The notes below the pieces were generated by a model. That model was not told the origin of the DNA and ran no database searches. It saw nothing but the letters and a program-made list of their open reading frames with translations. From Paracyclopina nana (taxonomy: Eukaryota > Arthropoda > Copepoda > Cyclopoida > Cyclopettidae), in assembly GCA_019096065.1 (NCBI GenBank), contig JAGUCH010000003.1, positions 8,742,001 to 8,806,000 of the forward strand: 64,000 nt of DNA, given 5' to 3'. This document shows positions 43,401-51,777 of this stretch, one piece after another. Made by a program: the position numbers and the translations under genes. Each line of letters opens with the position of its first letter. The first letter of the stretch is position 1.

Positions 43401-43405
43401 AGCAT
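680..43405 (-). CDS. side-like: Sidestep-family Ig/FnIII transmembrane receptor (whole gene, 12 coding exons)
   Basis: Single-pass cell-surface adhesion receptor of the Sidestep family. In Drosophila, Side on target cells and intermediate substrates is bound by Beaten-path proteins and guides motor axons. Coding exons on the minus strand: 43405-43207, 6676-6544, 6483-6269, 6195-5878, 3264-3134, 3075-2907, 2850-2560, 2497-2292, 2231-1499, 1437-1286, 1230-992, 935-680. Every junction has GT/AG and keeps phase, giving 1014 codons including the stop (1013 aa), close to the family's usual size. Order: signal peptide, five Ig domains, one FnIII, membrane helix near residues 701-727, tyrosine-rich cytoplasmic tail. 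Family signatures include the Ig1 stretch with HWSD and GVYKCRVDF, and DYGSLMCWATNAIG in Ig5. Assignment of exon 1, 36.5 kb upstream, is inference from phase and signal-peptide character. Exons 2-12 are secure. Which Side paralogue this is cannot be told. Confidence 0.85.
1499..2497 (-). CDS. side-like: Side-like exons 8 and 9: Ig domain 5, FnIII domain and membrane helix
   Basis: Exon 8 (2497-2292) starts Ig5 with the first conserved cysteine region (IHVTCEVVANP) and ends in phase 0. Exon 9 (2231-1499) begins TEMDYGSLMCWATNAIG, a hallmark of the family's last Ig domain, then PCIFHLIPAG. An FnIII domain follows at about residues 585-676 (LRPGTGYFVTISSGNAKGRS), then a 26-residue hydrophobic helix, LAILLTVGASLILVFVIIL and flanks (about 701-727). 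A basic stop-transfer stretch comes next, then the start of the cytoplasmic tail with SYTETHVAL and DPDLIPV. The donor after 1499 is in phase 1. Confidence 0.93.
2560..2850 (-). CDS. side-like: Side-like exon 7: Ig domain 4
   Basis: A whole Ig domain in one phase 1-1 exon. YVPSSTLTLGSSLN leads into DDVYFECGVRASPGPYKITW, and DTGVYTCTAHNSEGDG carries the second cysteine. The acceptor is TCTCTAG and the donor GTAAGA. Several N-glycosylation sequons (NAS, NQS) are visible. Confidence 0.92.
2907..3264 (-). CDS. side-like: Side-like exons 5 and 6: Ig domain 3
   Basis: Exon 5 (3264-3134) encodes the first half of the fold with YEVKCQSIGARPPPTITWW. Exon 6 (3075-2907) gives the second half with LVCQAGNPRIPDS. 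The intron between them is 58 bases, in phase 0, and splits the domain near its middle. Exon 6 ends with GTAAGC in phase 1. An intron inside an Ig domain is common in this family. Confidence 0.9.
3265..5877. other. Side-like intron 4, 2.6 kb, no gene
   Basis: AT-rich intron between the exons for Ig2 and Ig3. No convincing coding sequence on either strand. It contains a short CA microsatellite near 4163-4178 and an imperfect long inverted repeat at about 5020-5268, described separately. Confidence 0.8.
5020..5268. repeat. Imperfect inverted repeat (MITE-like hairpin)
   Basis: The left arm (about 5020-5064) and right arm (about 5222-5268) are inverted copies sharing TTATAAGAGAGAGCGGCAAT almost perfectly, with AGTTCAACT further out. 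The match continues weakly inward, where AAGGTCGAA occurs on both arms, so the whole 250 bases can fold into a hairpin. No target duplication or coding sequence is evident. A non-autonomous DNA transposon is the likeliest explanation. Confidence 0.6.
5878..6195 (-). CDS. side-like: Side-like exon 4: Ig domain 2
   Basis: One exon encodes a complete Ig fold in phase 1-1, beginning with VPPEK, the linker typical of the family. It then carries VRLRCVSLGGRPLPKVTWWRD (first cysteine and Trp pair) and ILTCQASNN (second cysteine). It ends at a GTAAGTG donor. Phase 1-1 single-domain exons are the standard shuffling unit of the Ig superfamily. Confidence 0.92.
6269..6676 (-). CDS. side-like: Side-like exons 2 and 3: Ig domain 1
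   Basis: Exon 2 (6676-6544) begins after a TTTTCAG acceptor and carries the first Ig strand with VELPC and LVLWFKN. Exon 3 (6483-6269) completes the V-type fold with HWSDDK, LILDNVSGKDEGVYKCRVDF and the edge strand. The second cysteine lies in the typical DEGVYKC motif. Introns are in phase 1 (before exon 2), phase 2 (between them) and phase 1 (after). The 60-base intron between the two exons is very short compared with the 36.5 kb one upstream. The combination of the WF pair, HWSD and CRVDF motifs is what identifies the Sidestep family rather than Beat, Dpr or Nephrin. Confidence 0.9.
6677..11612. other. Start of the 36.5-kb Side-like intron 1, no gene seen before the nested ADH
   Basis: AT-rich non-coding DNA with only short, unconserved open frames. 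Poly-Gln-like and Ser/Leu-rich frames around 9100-9540 reflect CAG/CTG runs, not a gene. The final part, about 11480-11612, is more GC-rich and probably holds the promoter and 5' UTR of the ADH gene. A GGCAGTCTTC match near 11565 is a weak initiator candidate. Confidence 0.7.
11613..12898 (+). CDS. NADP(H)-dependent zinc alcohol dehydrogenase, cinnamyl/mannitol dehydrogenase type
   Basis: Medium-chain zinc alcohol dehydrogenase, 358 aa, probably cytosolic, interconverting aldehydes and primary alcohols. The substrate cannot be read from sequence. Exons 11613-11825, 11881-12235, 12327-12607 and 12671-12898, with phases 0, 1, 0 and all GT/AG. Catalytic zinc ligands: Cys38 in CGFCHTDVH, His63 in GHE and Cys165. 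Structural zinc cysteines: 94, 97, 100 and 108. Dinucleotide loop: GFGGLG at 190-195. STS at 213-215 after the second beta strand is the cinnamyl alcohol dehydrogenase pattern that favours NADP(H). The family is typical of plants, fungi and bacteria and uncommon in animals. The spliced structure and clean frame show an active, long-resident gene. It lies inside the giant Side-like intron on the opposite strand. Confidence 0.93.
12928..12933 (+). terminator. Polyadenylation signal of the ADH gene
   Basis: AATAAA 30 bases after the TAA stop at 12896-12898. It gives a very short 3' UTR and marks the end of the nested gene. Confidence 0.75.
12934..15524. other. Side-like intron 1 continued, no gene seen
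   Basis: AT-rich sequence with scattered short open frames on both strands and no recognisable domain, splice pattern or RNA gene. It ends at the 9-bp target duplication (15516-15524) of the foldback-like element. Confidence 0.7.
15525..16136. mobile_element. Foldback-like element, family A, copy 1, with perfect 9-bp target duplication
   Basis: A 612-bp insertion flanked by GACTCAACG at 15516-15524 and 16137-16145. The left arm contains about three tandem units of 62-63 bp, each with GCAAAATGACCGACACA and GGTATAGTTG (starts near 15581, 15644 and 15706). The right arm carries the inverse motif TGTCGGACATTTTACAA several times (about 15909-16120). The spacer of some 170 bp is AT-rich. The termini are G-rich and roughly inverted (GGCTC... 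and ...CCCCC). It has no transposase, so is non-autonomous. Inverted arms of short tandem repeats plus a 9-bp duplication resemble Drosophila Foldback or Mutator-like elements, but the superfamily cannot be assigned by eye. Repetitive CRSFCNY-type reading frames here are artefacts of the units. Confidence 0.85.
16146..26512. other. Side-like intron 1 continued, 10 kb without supportable genes
   Basis: AT-rich DNA with CAG/CTG runs and scattered short frames. The longest, about 18393-18896 plus (167 codons without an ATG start), matches nothing I recognise and has no splice context. I see no tRNA B-box, no domain and no RNA gene. Confidence 0.65.
26523..27327. mobile_element. Foldback-like element, family B, with 10-bp target duplication
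   Basis: An 805-bp insertion flanked by ATTAGATACG at 26513-26522 and 27328-27337. The left arm (about 26523-26755) repeats variants of CACTACTGTACTGACACACT. The right arm (about 27105-27327) repeats the inverse, TTAGTGTGTCAGT with CAGTAGTG. Between them lies a third module (about 26790-27065), a degenerate tandem array of AAAAGCCTAACCTTAA-like units with a longer period near 110 bp built around ATGTC, TAC and AAAAGCT. Both termini begin GGG when read inward. There is no coding sequence. The architecture is that of family A, with unrelated units. Confidence 0.82.
27338..34587. other. Side-like intron 1 continued, no gene seen
   Basis: AT-rich DNA with many short frames and no recognisable protein. 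Frames near 29369-29850 and 31440-31703 look mildly protein-like but lack motifs, splice context and continuity, so they are not called. Confidence 0.6.
34588..34732. repeat. 145-bp near-perfect palindrome (MITE or hairpin)
   Basis: GGCTCATTATCTTCCG at the left is matched by CGGAAGATAATGAGCC at the right. The complementarity continues inward through CTTTGATCGTA/TACGATCAAAG, then CTTATTTACTGAC/GTCAGTAAATAAG, leaving a loop of a few bases. The arms differ by small bulges. Flanking bases show no convincing target duplication. A short transposon-derived palindrome is likeliest. It is long for an animal microRNA precursor. Confidence 0.75.
34733..43206. other. Side-like intron 1 continued up to the signal-peptide exon, no gene seen
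   Basis: AT-rich non-coding DNA with small microsatellites, for example CGTA repeats near 37792-37802 and CA repeats near 39611-39623 and 40006-40015. No conserved coding sequence on either strand. The last few hundred bases become richer in CpG towards the exon at 43207. Confidence 0.65.
43207..43405 (-). CDS. side-like: Signal-peptide exon, probable first coding exon of the Sidestep-like gene
   Basis: Starts at ATG 43405 in a good context (ACC before ATG) and encodes MLRWTLLFSAAMLSGAAQQ, a clear hydrophobic signal peptide, followed by about 48 polar, Ser/Asn-rich residues. It ends at a strong GTAAGC donor in phase 1. The Ig1 exon at 6676 begins with two bases completing such a codon, so the two join in frame. 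Phase 1 is also the usual phase of signal-peptide introns in Ig-superfamily genes. No other minus-strand exon was found between. The open frame extends upstream to 43612, but that part lacks signal character and is probably 5' UTR. The polar stretch before Ig1 is longer than I expect for the family, so the link could be wrong. Confidence 0.55.
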
Positions 43406-46400
43406 GGTAGGCTCGTTGCGGGTGGTCAAAATCACTAAATTCACGCGCGCATTCGAAATGGCTGGGCAAGGCTCGAGCTCCCCACAACGACTGAAGTCGG
43501 TTCGCTGAGAAAGTGCGCATCGCTCAACGGAGCGCGCAGCGCTCGGTCGATCGGCTGAGCTACGCTCAGCGCGCAAACCGACCCGCGCCTCGCGCATCAC
43601 CGTTGCCCGCAAACAGTCGCGAACCCTCTTCGGGCTTTTTTAATTTTCTCGTCTTATTCGGTTTGACAAATAAATCGATCGGCTGTCCAATTAACGCGGC
43701 GCGTAATGAACGTTGCGTCAACTCGATCAAAACAGAAATCCGATTCGGTTGAGGACTTCACCTCCGGGTAAAAGTGTTTGCGCCAAACCCTTTATTATTT
43801 TTGATAGATTCTCATCAGCCGGCCGGTTATTCTGGAGCGTTGTTGTTGTCGTTGTTAAGGCTGTTGTCCTTTTATCAGCTGAGCGAAGACCAACCATCCG
43901 CAGTCGGTAAGCCGCAAAACAATAACCGCGACTGGCACTAGAAATTATGCGCCTTTTACCGCCGAGACATCAATAAAGCCAACGAGCTATGCCATCTTCG
44001 GCAGCAATTAGCTCCGCGCCGTTCAAAACGTGGACAAACACGAGCATTTCCTTCCTATTGGCATTAAGAAGGCTCACATTGATTTATTGCCCGAGCAAAA
44101 TGGCTCATCGCTCTTCGCAGGCCCTTCACGGCTTCAGTCGTGAGATAGAATCTTCGTTTACCGTCAAAAAATGAAAAAGTGACACATTTGGATCATTTGC
44201 TGAAGTGACGCAGCACATTTTATCATTCACTATGCCGCATTAACGCGTCAATTAATGCAATATTCCGCAACATCTAGGTCACAATTGAACAGGGCAAACA
44301 TTGATAGCTAGGAAAAAATGCTGCAGCTGAACTGTGCTGCTTCCTCTAATATTGCAGCAAGAAACTATTTTCAATCGGGGAATTCATCGAAAATGCATTT
44401 AGCGCGCTGAGAACAGATAAAAAAGGAGAAGGTTTTGCATCATAAACGCGCCATAAAATGCAAATTGCTCAGCAGTAGCTAAAAGTGGTACTCCATTTTG
44501 GATGTGACCAATAAAAACCCACATACGAGGCCAATTATGCTTTGCGCGGAACGCGTTGAATTCTCGTGAAATAATGAAGAATGGTGCGACCTTGCGAGTC
44601 GGAAAAAAGTTGTTTTGCTTCGGAGCTATTCTTGCAAGAAGTTTATTACCCTACATTTCATTTAAGCCGATGCATCTATAGAGAATTCGTGTCTCGACAC
44701 CCACTACGAGGAATTTTGTCGTTCCACTATGTGGCACAAATTGTTCCAAGTATACACCGATTGATATCTACGGCAATAAATTAAATCCTCCTCCGACACT
44801 TGAGCAACACATAAAACAACTATTATGGCCTGCAAAAGACATCAAACATGCATTTGATTTATGTAGTTGTCCATTTTTGGAATATTTTGCTCATTGACTA
44901 ATTCTGCACTCAATGAGCAACAGTATTTCAAAGAAATCACCCGTATCCCATAATGGTATAGCATACCTTAAATTATTGGCAGATCACCACAAGAGCTGCT
45001 ATTAAGATTTTAATCAAAAGCCTTCGCCTACGCATTTGCTTCAGTTGGAAGCTGGTGCTAATAGAGCTTTCTTGGCCTCAACTTTGCATCGATTCTTTTT
45101 TTAAAAGAAGTTATTTCAATGGGGAAATCAAGTTTAGCTTGACCGCATCAAAGTATCATTCATCATTGGAAGCTGCAAATTGTCAGCCTCAGCAAGTGCA
45201 TTTTTGAGCTTCAAGCTAGAACGTTCTGCCAGCAAGCCACTTCTTGCCGAGATTAAAGATAGCTTAGATTCAGATTCTCAACCAAATGGTTCGTTTGACT
45301 TGCACTAAATGGAAGAACCTTTATTATCTAAAGAAATTCCTGTCTGCTTGCAGGGGATCACAAAAAACCACACATGTTTATATGCATGTGATTCTATGTG
45401 CATCATGATCTACACAAACACCATATGGCAGGAATGTGCAATTCGCAAAATCTATACTAAGCGAAACTTCCATGGAATATGCTTTTAAAGTTGAATCTGG
45501 AGCTTTCATTACTCATCACGTCAATAAGAATTTGCTTATCTTAAAAAAACGGGTATTCATATGACATGGCTCCATGTTGAAATTAGTGCTGCGTCATCTC
45601 GCAGTCTGTGCTGCTGCAATGGAACAGATTGACGAAGCAGTTTTTGGTAATTGATTAGCGTGTTTTTTAGCTCGACAACATCTCCGAATTGAAGAGATAA
45701 TCTGTCATGTTACCTAGCTATTGCCTTTTTTTCAACGGTCCTCTCAATTCTGTGTCAGTCTCAGAAATGGACACACGATGCTGAAGAATTTCGCTAGCCG
45801 TTTGGGGGCTAGCAATACCACAAAACTTGTCAGACTAAATTGGCCTGATAATTGGCTGGAACTGATTTTCTGAGTAGTTATCTGACAAGGTCAACTGTGC
45901 ATTAAAAGATGCCCAAATGTGACCACACATAAAACTGTTCAGGCTCTCTTTTTGGTAGAATTCTCTTTACTTCTCATCTACATAAATTATACCTCTGCTG
46001 ACCGATTTAAGGTCCACTTATTTCTTACCAGGGCCCTCATTATAGAAGGCGTGGGTAGAGCGAGATCAAAATATCACTGTCGACCATGTAGTATTTTTGT
46101 AACCTTTTTAATCAATGCATCCTCGCATTTCTTGTGTGAATGTGAGTTACGCCAAAAGCTGCTCGAGTTGTGGGATATTGCCTGGATATTGCAGGCCTGT
46201 CTATGTATTGCCTTGAATTCTACGTATTTATTTGGAGTTATCTTTAAGGACCTGGGCAAAGTCAAAATTCCTACTTTGCCGAAAGTTGTAAACGGCCAGC
46301 ATGTGATTTTGCATAGCTCTAAGCGAAAAACAAACATTGACAACATAGTTATGCTCCATATAGTACCTACTTCAATCAAGCAATCGATGAACCTTAAAAC

Positions 46401-49400
46401 TGCTACCTATGTTTTTTGGCCACCGTTCCAGCTTTTTGAAAAATATAATGGTGATCACACCAGAGAACCAGTCAAGAAGTTTCAAGAGAGTTCATCCAAT
46501 ATTGCCTAATTAAAGATAGGGATCTACGCATGAAGCTTGATTGCTGGCTATATTTCGAGGTCTGTACTACACTTCATTTCGTGAGAAATACCCGCGTTTT
46601 TTTAATGCTGTTCTGGGATAACTATAGATGCCAGAGGTGTTAATTTTATCATGATTGTGCTATGATGTGCAAAAACAAAGATCCACGCCCTTCATCATTC
46701 TCAATAGGGCACACAATATTTGGGTTCCACACCATTCATGCGCCCTTTTCAAGCTAAATATAGTAGGTATATTACAGTACGTATAATGTGGCACACAATC
46801 CCGTTAATCCTATCACAATTTCCTAATAATGCGGTTAGTTCTAATCGAAGACTCTCAGTGGGTGACAAAAAAGTCCCTGATCGTTTATCACTCTAAATTA
46901 CTCATCATTGTTAGCGTAAAAATCTTTGGGATCGCAAAACTCCCAGGTCGTTCTTCCGCTTTTTTTACTGCCTAGTTCTAGGGAAATAAAGGCAGGTGTG
47001 GCCTTTAATAATGGGCTCTAAATCAATTCAGCTCCGCGAAAATATACCAATTTGAAGCAAAACTCGTCATGATGAGGAAAGTGTCCATATATGGGCCTTA
47101 AACTGGAGAGGCTAATGTTAGCAAGACACCACAGGTGTGCAGAATATTATACAGATTCAGCCTCAGCAGGGATGACAACTTGTGAAATATCGAGTAAAGG
47201 GGAACTCCACATCACCAGGAGGCAACGGGGAAAAAATCGAGAAGGTAATTCAAGAAGCTAACAGAGATCATCAACCTCATCGATGCTTCTTTTTTTCGGC
47301 ATGTCTCGGAGAATTTCCTTTGGAAGCTCGTTTTTTCCTCGTTTTTATGCTTGCAGCCTCCAGCAACGTGAGGAGAGTCTCGTCTCACAATTGTGATTAA
47401 GAAAGGCGGGTTTTCCGAGAAACTGCTAAGAAAAAGGGCGCAGCGTTTTTTAAGGAGTCTCTCGTAGCGGAACATAAGCATTAATGATGCCATGTAAGAA
47501 TCTGGGCGGAAAGTTTGCAAGAAGCAGCAGCCAAACGATTACCCTGCGAAAGTTTTGCTTGAATGAGGGGTAAGTGCCATCAACCTTTCGGTTGAACAAC
47601 TTTCCTCTCGCGTCGCCTTCCTCTTTTACCCACCAGAATGATGGTAGCTGAGATCCATGAAATGATATATTGGAATTTGATATGCTCAAAATAAGCCTAG
47701 AATTACGGCAAATAATGAAGCGAGCCTAATGCCTCCAAGTTACAGCCTACAAGTCATCAAAGTTCCACGCTACAGTGCCCTAATACGGTACAACGTGTAG
47801 CCTCGAGTTTTTCGAAAATAAATTAACGGGCAAGAATTTGCCAAGTATAAATGTGCAAAAAACATTACCTAGCTTTGCAAGCTTCGTGCGAGCTCTTAAC
47901 AAAGCAACTGAACGAAGATATGCATTGACGATCATCTAGTCTATTATAGGTTGCGAGAGTTCTTACGTTTTGTTCCGCCTTACTACCCTAACATGAGCTA
48001 GCCATAATTTGCCCTGAGCCCCTTGCTATCGGAATAGCAGCCCAACAAGAGGAGAACGCTTGTTGCCAATCCATCTGCCCCAAAATTTCTTGCAAGCATG
48101 ATCGTGGAATGCCTTTCGCAAAGGAGAAAAATTATCTTATGACAAACTTCAGCAGCTAAAATATTAATTTCAATCAATATGTACCGCACACATTATACTG
48201 ACGGCCGCTGTCTGAGATTCTTGGTTGCTCAAAGTTGCTTCCAAGTTACCTCCTAAAAGTCACATTTCCTTGAGCACAGTGGGCATAAATGACCACAACT
48301 TTTATATCATTTCCAAAATCACCCTTAGGGGTAGGTACTAAACAATGATCAAAATTGGGTAGATAAAAGAGGCCGTCGTGGGCACCCACATTTTACTGCA
48401 TAACAATAGCCCTAAAGTTTGAGGCCCGATATCTCCCCTCCCATGTGCCTAGCTACTTAATAAACTTGTGCCCGAAGGCAAAACCCTTTGGCACAATGAG
48501 TACCATAGGGTATCCTCAACAGATGGTCCCAAAGCTTTTCCGAAAGCACTCGGTGCCAATCCTATTTCATTAATCTCTGCCAGTGCCCGTTAAGTTGAAC
48601 TGACTCCGATTGCGCCAAGATGCAGCTAAACGAAATGAAAGTTTTTGGCAAATTTTGCCTCAACTTAGTCAGCCTAATTCTTGGTTCAAAAGGCTCAGAA
48701 GCAGTTCTTCAGCGATATGACAGCCAAGCTCCTTCGTTTCTTCTTTGCGAAAAGCAACTTCTCGCATGATCTGCGTATTATAGTCTAGCAATCATTTTAA
48801 AAAGCTCATGATACAAAAATACGACTTTTGCATTGCCACATGGCGACAATCTTTGATAAATTGTTAAAAATCGCTGAGTTGTCGCATTCGGCTATCGATG
48901 CTTAATTGGACAACGTCGATCTGTGTAATGTGCATGCGTGGAACGTTCCATAAGCAAATAGCAACAGATATCGCTTTGATTTCTACAGTGGCGTGTTGCC
49001 TTCATTGTCGACCTTTAAATTGCGATCGAGCGTTTCAAAAGCCAACGCAGAAAGTGCGGCATGCGCGTCATTGCTAGATGAAAAGGCGATGAACGCAAAA
49101 ATGCTCGAGAGATCAATAAACGGCTGCTTTCCACGGCCATAAACACTACTGAGACCATCATTCATGACAACGAAGATGAATAACGTCGCGCCATTTAAAT
49201 CCATTTGACGATGTCTTCCCACGCCAAACTGCGCCAAATGGCGATCAATATGGCGATGCGCGTTAGAAACACGACTAGTGGAATTTCTTCATCGGTCGTA
49301 CAGTGCGATACTTTATGGCCAACGCGTGAAGAGCCCCCCGCAATGAGCCGGGAGGTCAACCGTGAGGTCAAATGCGATCGTTCTCTCTCGCGGAAAATTA

Positions 49401-51469
49401 ACCTCGATCATTTGTCAAGCTCCTGCTTTTCGCCCCATAAAATGGGTGAAATTAGCCTTCTTTGGCGAGCGTCATTCAAAACGAAGACGACCCTTGGTCC
49501 ACCGCAAAAATGTTTTCCCCCCTCGCCAAGATTTTGCCCAAGAAGCGACGCCAACGCTAAAAAGAAGCCACTAGCTTTGTTCTTTTTTTCTTTCTCGCCG
49601 TTGCGGAAAATATCGCGCTATTTTGTCCCCGGCTCGAGTTTGGCAACATTAATGCTCGAATGACAAAGCGTTGTAATTACCGTCCCGCCCAGCCGGATCA
49701 TGCTTCCTAAAAAATGCCGATGATGGGATGCGGAATGCCGATCAATCACGGACGGGCATCTGCTCGCCGCCATTAAAGCCATGCCAACCGCGAACCGATG
49801 CGGTGGCAATAAATTCAACCTGGATAAATAAATACCGGAGAACCGGATCGTTTGGCAGTCCGTTTGCTTCGCGAAATGGTAAACGGGGGCAATAAATGCC
49901 ATCCTTAATCCCGCGATGGCCGATTCAAAAGTTGTCGCGCGTCCATGACGGAGCTTTGCGGTTAGGTCTCGTCGCGATGATGAAGTTTCAAGCCCATGCG
50001 CATCGATCCGAGGTTCGACGTAAAAAAATGAGTCGCCCTTTGACTTTTCAACACCTGTTTACGACGCGGCCATAAAATCGCGGCTACCGACCATGGCGCG
50101 ACCTCTTGGCCCCAATCAGCATCATTCACGTCGCGAACCTGAAAAAAAGCATCGCGAACGAGGATCGTAACTCTCGATGGGTTCCTTTCACGCGAAACCG
50201 AGTGGGCGTTCGCGCTTGAAAAAAAGGCTTCTTTCGCGACGCGACGTGACGCATCGGCGTTGCTTTACCTAGCGTCGATATCAACACCTGTTGCTTTCGA
50301 TCGCCGATTGGCATCGAGCCCTCGTTCCGCAGAGCGAATTTCGTGGAACTCGACGACGATGATTTACGGACGACATTTTTTGCGTGGCTCGCGCGGTTGC
50401 AGGTGGGCCTCGTTTGTCGCCAAAAAAGGGTCGCGTTTTCCGCCTCGGCGAAGCGTCGCTTTCCCATGCGCTCGTGGAACCGGAGATCTCCGAGAGGGCT
50501 GCGAGTGACGCGTGATCCACAATGCAAAGATTAACCAGGCAGAAGAGATAAATGAACATTTGGAACGCGCCGCGGTTGAGCGCGATTCGGCATCATCATT
50601 TCGCGGGGCAACCGACCGGAAACTCTTTGCTTTAATTACCGCGATCGCGTTGCCAAAATCACGACGACGAAGGACGAACGAAACTTTCAAACGAAGATAG
50701 CTGACCCCTTGGAAGTGTGCCCGAGCAACGGCGACAGATGTTGGAGCGACGCTTCCAAGCTTTTAGCGCACAGTGATCCATCAAGCGCAAATGGATCTTT
50801 TTCTCTCTTTTTGGCTCCGGGCCTTACCTCTTCGTAAAACACTCGCAACCACGAAAAAGGCGGAGGAGATAAAATTTGAAAAGCGATCGAAGGCGCTCGG
50901 GGGTCTGGAAATGTCGTTCGGCAGCATTAAGTGCGTGGGTCACTGTGCGCGTGCATTTTCCTCGGGTGGTGCCTGGGCAGAGTGGAACTTGTTGTTGAAC
51001 GCCATCCTCCACTTCTGGAGCAGCTGCTCCAAACTCAACTTCTCACTGGCTGCTGACACGCTCCAAAGCAAAACGACAGCTCATTAACGCGCCACCCCGC
51101 CGCAGGCACCACAAAAACGATGACATCTTCATTTTCGCCGATGATGCCCGGAGGAGGAGGCCATGATTATCGTCATGAAAGGCCGCCGTCCTCGAGGTCC
51201 GAGGCTGGGCACACCTGTTGTGCGGAGCTGGTCGCGTGCCAACGTTGTCCTCCTCGCATTTTCAGTAGCCGCCCTCGGTAGTCGTGGGTCGAAGCGCTTG
51301 TCCTGGGCTGAGCCGCCCTCCCTCCTCCCGCCACCGCCAGCCACGCACGCAGTCACGCTCCAAAGCTGAGAACTGAGAAGGGCGGGCCGGGCCGCCGACA
51401 CTCGCCCCGGCTGAACGGGCCGGCCCGTCGCGCAGTTTGGAGCGTGCCCGCTTTTCGCCCGCCGCGCTC
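43406..51469. other. Intergenic region between Side-like and daughterless, CpG-rich from about 49 kb
   Basis: No supportable gene. The first half is AT-rich. A 196-codon open frame at 45919-46509 plus begins with GTG, matches nothing I know and has no splice context. From about 48900 the base composition changes: CpG becomes frequent and short motifs such as CGATCG and GCGACG recur up to the daughterless promoter. This is probably an unmethylated regulatory domain of the developmental gene. Confidence 0.6.
43489..43494 (-). promoter_or_regulatory. Initiator-like element upstream of the signal-peptide exon
   Basis: TCAGTC on the minus strand about 85 bases upstream of ATG 43405, matching the arthropod Inr consensus TCAGTY. 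It sits in a locally CpG-rich patch (about 43400-43650) in otherwise CpG-poor DNA, as expected for a promoter. No TATA box is evident. Confidence 0.35.
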
Positions 51470-51475
51470 TCAGTC
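51470..51475 (+). promoter_or_regulatory. da: Initiator of the daughterless gene
   Basis: TCAGTC within CpG-rich DNA about 300 bases upstream of the start codon and 97 bases before a GTAAGT donor, so it fits a first exon of about 100 bases. No TATA box is seen. Confidence 0.4.
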
Positions 51476-51571
51476 AACTCGCTTGTTGTAAGTTGTTGGG
51501 TCCGCTGAAGCCTTAGTTCAAAGAGCCAAACCGTCAACGAAACTCGCTCCATTGTGCGGTTTAAACAGGCG

Positions 51572-51691
51572 GTAAGTGGACGGCCTCGGCCTCGGCCCGA
51601 TCTCGATCGATTCGCGAAAAGTCGAGCAGGAAGCGCCGCTTGCCCCCCCGATAATCTCCCGGACCGTTTTGTCAATCCGCATTGATTTCAG
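51572..51691 (+). other. da: Intron in the 5' UTR of daughterless
   Basis: GTAAGTGG donor at 51572 and a TTGATTTCAG acceptor ending at 51691 define a 120-bp intron upstream of the start codon. If it is spliced, only the leader of this gene is interrupted within the window. Confidence 0.6.
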
Positions 51692-51744
51692 ATATTTTCC
51701 AATCTCCGAGGCCGCCTCAGCGGAGGACCAGCAGTCGGCCAGGA

Positions 51745-51765
51745 ATGAGCGAGACGTCGCAGTGA
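51745..51765 (+). promoter_or_regulatory. da: Short upstream open reading frame in the da leader
   Basis: ATG at 51745 encodes MSETSQ and stops at TGA 51763-51765, 12 bases before the main ATG at 51778. Such a close, very short uORF could lower initiation at the main start. This is inference. Confidence 0.45.
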
Positions 51766-51777
51766 GAAATCATCATC

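Noticed and set aside
50126..51675. Arg-rich frames on both strands in the CpG-rich region
   Set aside because: Long frames are expected by composition when CpG is abundant; no conserved motif in any of them.
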